Shown: one piece after another, positions 57,952 through 64,000 of the stretch | Numbering within the stretch: position 1 is the stretch's first letter | Layout: every line of letters begins with the position of its first letter | NCBI GenBank assembly: GCA_020746875.1 | Contig: JAGTJL010000014.1 | Span: 620,001-684,000, forward strand | Direction of reading: 5' to 3' | Source: Rhexocercosporidium sp. MPI-PUGE-AT-0058 | Taxonomy: Eukaryota > Ascomycota > Leotiomycetes > Helotiales | DNA: 64,000 nucleotides | Notes under the pieces: generated by a model | Database searches by the model: none | The model's input: the letters and a program-made list of their open reading frames with translations, nothing else | Told to the model about the DNA's origin: nothing | Position numbers and translations under genes: made by a program

Positions 57952-59764
57952 TCAAGCCTCGAGATACTCAGCTCTCAGTCCAAAGCCCTCCTTGATGATT
58001 GCATTCCAGATCTCATCCAACGCTTCCGAGCATTTACTTTCACTCCAAGCCACTCTCCTATGCCTAGCCTTCACTTCATCTAAGCCAAGCCGGAGGAATT
58101 CAGGCCCTGCTGTTCTCAACGCTGCGATGAATCCTATTCGCATAACATCGTCTCTCGACGCAGCAAGTGCCACAAACACGATCCACATCAGCAGGTCCTT
58201 CTTCCATTGCACGTCCTTGCTGTCGGAGTCACTTGCCCAGCCGGAAAATTCTACGTCCCATCTCATGGATTTTAAAATGGCAGCGAGGCGAGAAAGGAGG
58301 TTATCGTGCAGACGAGCCCTGTTCGATTGCTCGCGGATGAAGTGATTGAGATAGACAAGCGAGGCAATTCTGAAAGCGTAGTCAAGGTCACAGGCCCCCG
58401 ATGTTGATGGGGAGTTTAGGGATGAGAGGAGTCGGTATTGAATGTTGTATAGATCGCTGACAACGATTTTCTTGTCGTCAAGAGTCAGGTTTGGGAGGTC
58501 GATGGTGAGAGAGATCTTGCGAAGCGTTGAGACAATCAAGGCAGTTTCGCTATCTGATTGGAGTGAGGGAACCATCGTGAGAGAGGGATTGCTAGTGTTT
58601 TTCGGCAAAGGGTTATCTGCCATGATGCTGCTGGTGAAAAGACAGGGGAAGGCTGGCGAGGTTGCGAAACGGATTGAGTAGGCTATGTCGGTCCTAGAGA
58701 AAACCGAGATGTATCAGATCTCATTTAACTCAGCAACTCAAGGGGTATACTATAGGCATGTTGCGAAAGTGAATGTACCAGGCTAGAAGTCGTAGCATGA
58801 GGGGACTGTGTTTAAAGCTCTGATATCCGCCTCGTAAGTTGACCATTCTTTGCAGTCCAACCCGATGAGCAGTTGCCGCCTGAGAAGTCCCTTGTATACT
58901 CTGTTTTCTCCTCAGTAGTTATCCTCGCGAATATGATGAATGACATGTCATGCTTGAGTCAAATTACCTCCAAGATTACGAGCACAGCAACTGAAAATAT
59001 ATCGGCATCGCCGAGCTTATGCGACGTTTCTGTCAAACGTAAACTCATGATCTTCATCATCTCTCCCTTGTGGTACAAGGTATCGGGGGAGTCGTCCGTA
59101 CTGCTTAGAATGTCTCGGTTTTGAGAAATCATACAGCAGGTCACATGGAGCACAGCTGAGTCTGTAACATCATATATGTTCCATGAGCTGTCATAGTTGA
59201 TGGCGAAGATGTTACGGGTGAAGGCTGTTGTAACTTGGATATTCGGGTAAGCGGATGTTCTGGGGGACTGGAGATGAGTAGTCTGTCACTGACAGTGGTC
59301 TATCAGTCGCTGAGTCGCTACATTTTTGATACTCGTTGGACGGATGGCCCTTTCGTATGGTTGTAAAGATACATGTTTCAAGACCTAGAAGGTGTATGAG
59401 TGTAAGCTCTAGCCCACAGCACCTCCTTCATTCTCACAATTGGAACAGGGAGTTCAGCCTTCTCTCCAATCTTTCTCGCACCTTTCCTCCTCGGTTTTGT
59501 CGACCAGGTATTCAGCTTAAATTTGCCCTGAAGCTTGTGAGGATCTTCAATGGCCCCTTCTGAGCCAGGACCCGAAGTTGGTCTTGGAGTTTGTGTTCTC
59601 GTTTGCTTCGGCTTCGGGCTTCTCTTCCTGTACACAAACGACCGTCTGGCGTGAGAGCGGACTGTGATGGCGAATTCCCCCTTCTGGGATTCTGGCTTGT
59701 CGGTGATATTGATAAACTGGAGAGATTGAGGGGGCTTGGAATGTTCGCCTGGTTTAACATCCAT
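57952..59764 (-). CDS. Fungal regulator-like protein without a zinc cluster
   Basis: Exons on minus 59764-59438, 59282-58968, 58879-58779 and 58693-57952 give 494 residues. It matches the large fungal group of Fungal_trans_2-like proteins that start with a short basic head: here FINITDKPESQ followed by VRSHARRSFVYRKR, then a KLNTWSTKPRRK stretch. The middle has NYDSSWN, PDTLYHKGEMMKIMSLRL and GLQRMVNLRGGY, the conserved helical core, and the last exon continues with WTDIAYSIRFATSPAFP. There is no Zn2Cys6 cluster, so it may not bind DNA itself. The acceptor of exon 2 could instead be at 59267, five residues shorter. The last exon alone contains an internal ATG that hides the gene in a simple ORF search. 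Confidence 0.8.
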
Positions 59765-60311
59765 TTTCTGAGTTAATAAACACCGGAGTCAGCAACGAGC
59801 TGGTATATTCAAGTGGAGCTTCAGCCCTAGGTAGGTATGGTATAGTATGGCATGGTTGTGTCTCTTGTCGTGTATGCGGGGTATTCATGCCGAGTAAGGC
59901 TTATCTCCGACGTTTGAAAAATATAGCATTCGATTGCACGCCTTCCGAGAGGCGTCCATGCAAGATTCTCTAAACTCCGCCAGACGAGTAGCATCGCCAA
60001 AGATGCGATGGCTTTGACGCCACTGGAAAAGCATATTAAGACGACAGGTGTTTCCAACTCCGGCGGCTTGCTTGCCGCGGCAGTTTGTCATCGTTGTACA
60101 TTAACTAATGCCAGAACCAAGCTGGAAGAAGAACTATGTATACAGAGTACAAGCAAACCGGTTTTCGAGGTAGCACGGCAGTCTCTCGGTACTTGAGTGA
60201 AGCGAAAGAAGTCATGATGCGTAGATTTCTGAGCGAGCCACTAGTCGAAAGCGGCCAAATCTGGGGATTTCGTCGTGAATCCATCACAGATAATAGGGAG
60301 AGAATCTCACG
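59765..60311. other. Divergent intergenic region
   Basis: 547 bp between opposite starts. A 71-codon frame at 60136-60351 overlaps the start of the glycosyltransferase gene in another frame and is probably not coding. Confidence 0.5.
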
Positions 60312-61324
60312 ATGGGCTCCATCTCAAATTCCAATAATCGAGCATGGGTAACGCTCCTGACCCGTTCGAGCTACATCCCAGGCGTAGTCCTCCTCGCGCA
60401 TAGTCTCCAAAGCACAAGTCGCAATACCCACTTATCATCCTCTACACTGCAACTCTACCAGCAGAATGCCTCCCAGCACTTCGCCACGAAGTATCACTCT
60501 CTAATGCGATGCTCAGACCAACGGAGCCTCTGATACCAAAGGAGCAAAGGAATCTGATTGTAGCCAGATTCGAGGACACATGGACAAAATTACGTATCTT
60601 TGAGCTATTTGAGTATGAACGACTCGTGTTCCTGGACGCCGATATGTTGGTCTTTCGGAATATGGATGAGCTCTTTGACATGGCCCTGCCGGGTCGAGAT
60701 TGGATTGCTGCGAATCACTGTTGTGTGTGTAATCTGGACAAGGATGAATGGGCTCCTGAGGATTGGATCAGGGAGAATTGTGCGTATACGGGTCTCGCGC
60801 ATCCAACTTGTCTGGCGAATCCTGCTGGAGTTCCGAAAGATGGGAAAGGACTCGGGACGCATACTCTGCTCAATAGTGGACTCTTTATTTGTACGCCCTA
60901 CGAGCAACTGTGGAAAGAGATGCTCCAATTCTTGGAAACGTCACCACTGGTGAAGCACTTCATGTTTCCCGACCAGGACTTTCTCGCCGAGTTCTTCAGA
61001 GGCAGGTGGATGGCTGTTGGGTATCAGTACAATGCATTGAAGACCATGCGATATTGGCATGCTGAGATGTGGAGGGACGAGGAGGTCAGGAATCTGCACT
61101 ATATTGTAGACAAGCCCTGGAGCAAGCGTTTGAGACCTGACGGGACTGCTGGGTATTTGGGGAAAGATGGGGAGACGCATCGATGGTGGTGGGATGAGTT
61201 TGAACGTTGGGAGACGGAGAGAGAGAAGTTGGGAGAGACTGCGGTTTTGGATATGGTGAGGAAGAGCTCTCCGGCTTTAGCTATTTCGGTTGATGAAGGA
61301 TATGGTACAGGAGGATTCGATTAG
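60312..61324 (+). CDS. GT8 glycosyltransferase, interrupted by a one-base frameshift
   Basis: Glycogenin-like family 8 glycosyltransferase (retaining, nucleotide-sugar dependent). The gene begins at ATG 60312 with RAWVTLLTRSSYIPGVVLLAHSLQ, the standard family start, then loses frame at about 60408-60413. The rest continues in another frame from KSQYPLIILYTATLP to a TAG at 61322-61324. One extra A in the run CAAAG would restore a single frame, so one base has been lost or mis-sequenced. Downstream, the metal motif FLDADML, GTHTLLNSGLFIC, and FPDQDFLAEFF are all intact. As read, translation stops at about 74 codons, so the gene is broken unless it is an assembly error. About 337 residues would be expected. 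The acceptor sugar is unknown. Confidence 0.85.
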
Positions 61325-62313
61325 ACTTACGTATATTTAAGAACTTAGTTATTAGAATAGACCAAGCTCAAAATTTTATGTTGAGACAGCAAGGAAGTGC
61401 TAGAGACTGGTAAAGTGTGGCAAAGACGCCGTAGCTACAGAGCTTCCGAAGGCCGAAATACCCAGTCCGTGTTGGAATGAAGCAATTTGCGGTGAGCTTC
61501 GATAGTTATAATGAAAGTCTGTTAGCTTTTACATGACATTGCAAGACACCGCAGTCGTTCCCAGACGAGGTTGGATGCATTTTCCTGTTGTAGTAAGCGT
61601 AAATTGGATTAGTAAGGCCACTCCCTGCCTCACATTTTGATTAGAAATCGGACATTCCCCCATATATGACACCAAGTCCCGGTTCCCTAGGTAGCAAGAC
61701 TAAACTCGTCATCAAAAGTGGCCAGAAGAATAGCTTCAGCACCTGCAAATTCTCTTCTTTCGCTATTGAGCTTGGTATCGTCTCTAGTCATGGCAGAAAT
61801 CCTGAAGACGTCGGATATGAGGTATGGTTATTCTTCCCTTCTCCTGACAAATTGGGAGCATTCAAAGTGCTTTAATTGACATGTGGAAAGGTATTTGCAC
61901 GGATTTCTGGTTGTTATGGGTCGGAGCCTGAACGGTAACTCGCCTTAAGAAATACAAAAATGGCTGACAAGCGGCACGGCAGGTCCTCAATCAAGCAAAT
62001 ATTGAGACGGCATTGAGTTCGCCAGGTTTTCAGCATCCGCGGCCTCGTCGGAGTTAAGGGAATAATAATAATATAGCAGATCGGACGGATATACATTTAA
62101 TGTTCAACATCCGAGAGTTCCGGAGCTGGCTGGTCGACCCCCTTCGCTAACACCATCACCAAGCCCCTGCATTGCTACTTAAACCGATCTACCTCCCCAC
62201 ATCCCCAACCTCTCTCGACATCACTTCCCTACCGAAACATTTCGTCAGTTGTTTCATACTTCAGACTACAACACATCGTCATTGATATCTAACGACATAC
62301 TGCCATTTCCATA
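61325..62313. other. Intergenic, promoter of edge gene in its last part
   Basis: About 1 kb. From 62190 on the sequence becomes pyrimidine-rich (CCTCTCTCGACATCACTTCC at 62207-62226) and then A/C-rich before ATG 62314, the usual look of a fungal core promoter and leader. Nothing else recognised. Confidence 0.5.
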
Positions 62314-62830
62314 ATGGAAATCTTTGGAAACGAATTCTTGACTTTGCTGTGCGCGGGAAATACCCAGAGCATCGCCCATCATCGCTCTTTCCGTTTCTGC
62401 TGGTCATCAGTTCATTCCCATTGACTTGCATCAGACACATCACAGCTCAGTCTGGGGCATGCATTCTCCATCGCCAACGCTCTTTGTATCTTCAACGAGC
62501 TCTTTCCAGCTTCCAAGTGGACAATGTTGAAAACAGAACCTCAACCTGGACCTTTCCTGCTCTTGCCATAGGAGCAGAAGTCTCAGCAACATCACCATAG
62601 ACGAACCATTTTGGAGAGGGTGGGCACTAAACGCCGATTTCGACGATCGGGAGTTACCCAACAAGTATTCTTCTCTTTTTGTGATCTAGTTCGGCTACAG
62701 TTTGTCGGTTTGCATATGATGTCTAGATTCTGCATCCGTGCAATACACGGAAATTACGTCTGATCAGCTGCAAGGACATTGGGGACGGAGGTGTCTATAT
62801 CATGAGATCGGGATGTTCTGTTCCTCTCTC
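62314..62830 (+). CDS. Unrecognised spliced gene, 5' part
   Basis: Four exons can be chained with matching phases: 62314-62348, 62451-62516, 62572-62680 and 62727-62830. They read MEIFGNEFLT, then LGHAFSIANALCIFNELFP, NITIDEPFWRGWALNADF, and finally RKLRLISCKDIGDGGVYIM with SGCSVPLS. Residue mix is clearly protein-like, and the promoter-like leader before 62314 supports a start here. The last segment recalls the beta-rich C-terminal region of HET-type proteins, but I do not claim this. The next exon is unclear: 63004 onward is open in a compatible phase but poor in character. No family recognised. The structure is a hand-made hypothesis and should be tested with transcripts. Confidence 0.4.
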
Positions 62831-63212
62831 GTGAATATCGACTCTGTCTTCTCCTGCCTTGTCTGAGACTTTTCGAGCCACCACTTTCTCTGCATGAAAG
62901 ATCTTGATGTCGGTACACATCTGAAAGCCAACTGCCTCACCTCTAATCACATCAATTCTCTTACTGGTGTTTATGCTTTCTTATATTTCTCGCGATTTCG
63001 CAGCGCCTGTTGGCTTTTCTGTACCGGTCAGCAACGTCTGTGTAGTACCAGTCGCGAATGTTGGTGGCCCTTTCCCCTAATCCCAGTTCCACTTTATTGC
63101 CTCGTTTTCAACGGCAGCCGCATTTTTCCGGCTGGGTCACTGTCAAGGGAATGTTTTCTGCATTTCTGGTACGCGACACGAGCCCTTTCTCCTCATGACT
63201 CTTCACGACAGA
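62831..63212. other. Unresolved stretch of the edge gene
   Basis: A long frame opens on + between 62894 and 63241, rich in Cys, Trp and Phe. It may be an exon, an intron or chance. A short peptide APVGFSVPVSNVCVVPVANV reads in another frame at about 63003-63065. Confidence 0.3.
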
Positions 63213-63575
63213 ATGTCCTGGGAAGTTGCAGGTCCCCTTGAAGGGATAATCTTTCTACGAGAGGAACTTCATGTCCAGGAGGGAGAATGGTACGGAGCCG
63301 CGAGCAAGATGCTTACGGCTGTATGATCCTGCAATGACAAGGACATTGAAAGGACAAAAGACTAGCACGGTAAGCATATTTAATTTTGATCTTTTGGACT
63401 CGACTCACTACCTCAGACACAATGGATGCTAAAAGGGGGTTCTACGGCAACATGGACAATGCCGAAGGCACGATTCGACATTATCAAATCAGAATTAATT
63501 CGGCAGCAAGAAATGGCCCTTGGAGGTCAAATCCTCCTGCCAAGGTCTTACTCTGTAGGGCATTTCTGACGTTTC
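63213..63575 (+). CDS. Possible later exons of the edge gene
   Basis: The segment 63213-63320 reads MSWEVAGPLEGIIFLREEL and ends GAASKMLTA at a GTATGA donor. In matching phase from the CTACCTCAG acceptor, 63417 onward reads TQWMLKGGSTATWTMPKARF then DIIKSELIRQQEMALGG and ILLP. Coding character is good, but how this joins the exons before 62831 is not solved, and past 63537 several splice paths stay open. End position is approximate. Confidence 0.3.
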
Positions 63576-64000
63576 ACAAATGCCATCCTCAGGGCACACA
63601 GATGTCGATCGAAAAAGTCCGCTCCGACAATATGATAGGACGACCGGTTTAACTCGCCGACTCCGACAACAGGACGATCGATTTAACTCGCCGACTCCGG
63701 CCCCACGCCCCCCGTCCTCGCTTTCAACTACCAACCTGTACCACATCAGGAACGCGCAACTTCCGACGGCACGAAAATCACCTCGTTTTACATTGAGAAT
63801 ACGTATACGGATACGCAGTTTCCTGACTGAAAAGCTCTTGGAGATACGAATGACATCGCCTTCTTTTCTAACAGGCGATGCGAGCAGAGGAACGCGCACT
63901 CGCGGCCCAAGCCCACCGAAAGGGCACGGAGGAGGGTCATTAACTATGCTTCCCGTTGTCAAATTCTTTGGCGTCCTATCGGCGGAACTTCACGTCCAGA
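63576..64000. other. Right edge with short tandem duplication
   Basis: Contains two adjacent related copies of a unit GGACGA-CGGTTTAACTCGC (63640-63700). Frames are open on both strands to the edge (plus strand to 64000; minus strand 63495-63962), so coding sense cannot be chosen. Confidence 0.4.

Noticed and set aside
60136..60351. 71-codon plus-strand frame before the GT8 gene
   Set aside because: Overlaps the conserved GT8 start in another frame and has no recognisable residues; most likely leader sequence.
63495..63962. 155-codon minus-strand frame at the right edge
   Set aside because: Begins at a non-AUG codon, Arg-rich low-quality composition, and lies opposite possible exons of the plus-strand gene.
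1..64000. Search for CRISPR arrays, attachment sites, insertion sequences and secondary-metabolite backbone genes
   Set aside because: None seen. The DNA is eukaryotic, and no transposase, reverse transcriptase, PKS, NRPS or terpene cyclase motif was found in any frame inspected.

Overview
The window is nuclear DNA of a filamentous ascomycete (Pezizomycotina). Genes are split by short introns (mostly 44-230 bp) with GT(A/G)AGT-type donors and CTAAC/CTGAC-like branch points. The content is typical of moulds: a HET-domain protein, RTA1 and sugar transporters, Zn2Cys6 regulators, a DUF8035-type protein, an acetamidase, a GH12 glucanase, UVE1 and a fungal copper amine oxidase. A leotiomycete (Helotiales-like) is my best guess, but the sequence alone does not prove it. 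I see no rRNA, tRNA, CRISPR array, intact transposon or polyketide/nonribosomal backbone gene.

Layout. 0-6.3 kb: 3' part of an amino acid permease, a secreted GDSL/SGNH esterase and a complete copper amine oxidase, all on +. 8-15.5 kb: a TB2/DP1/HVA22 membrane-shaping protein (-), a TANGO2/NRDE protein (+) and a 1113-residue disordered protein with internal repeats (+). 16.6-20 kb: a small cysteine-containing secreted protein (-) in a gene-poor stretch that also holds two doubtful ORFs. 20-26.5 kb: a DUF8035-type protein, the TFIIH subunit Tfb2 and, divergently, an ACOT13-type thioesterase with a 16-nt exon. 28.6-33.7 kb: a sugar-porter MFS protein and the UV-damage endonuclease UVE1.

33.8-49.0 kb looks like an accessory metabolic block: acetamidase-family amidase, Zn2Cys6 regulator, a wrecked FAD-dependent oxidoreductase pseudogene, a DHA-type MFS transporter, a regulator joining a C2HC finger to a Zn2Cys6 cluster, a short-chain dehydrogenase divergent from it, and an RTA1-family exporter. 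49.8-53.7 kb is conserved and compact: MGM101 (mtDNA maintenance), the twin CX9C protein COA4, and biotin protein ligase only 88 bp away on the other strand. 53.8-64 kb is again accessory: HET protein, secreted GH12 endoglucanase, a fungal regulator-like protein without a zinc cluster, a GT8 glycosyltransferase broken by one missing base, and an unrecognised spliced gene running toward the right edge.

I found no clearly new multi-gene system. The most useful leads are the candidate effector, the two-start UVE1, the decaying oxidoreductase inside a transporter/regulator block, the one-base lesion in the GT8 gene, the repeat protein, the unresolved right-edge gene and a recurring near-palindromic GTACAGTAC-like motif seen in intergenic DNA. 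Exon junctions were set by hand from reading frame, splice consensus and family conservation. Every model given as complete keeps an open frame of a whole number of codons.
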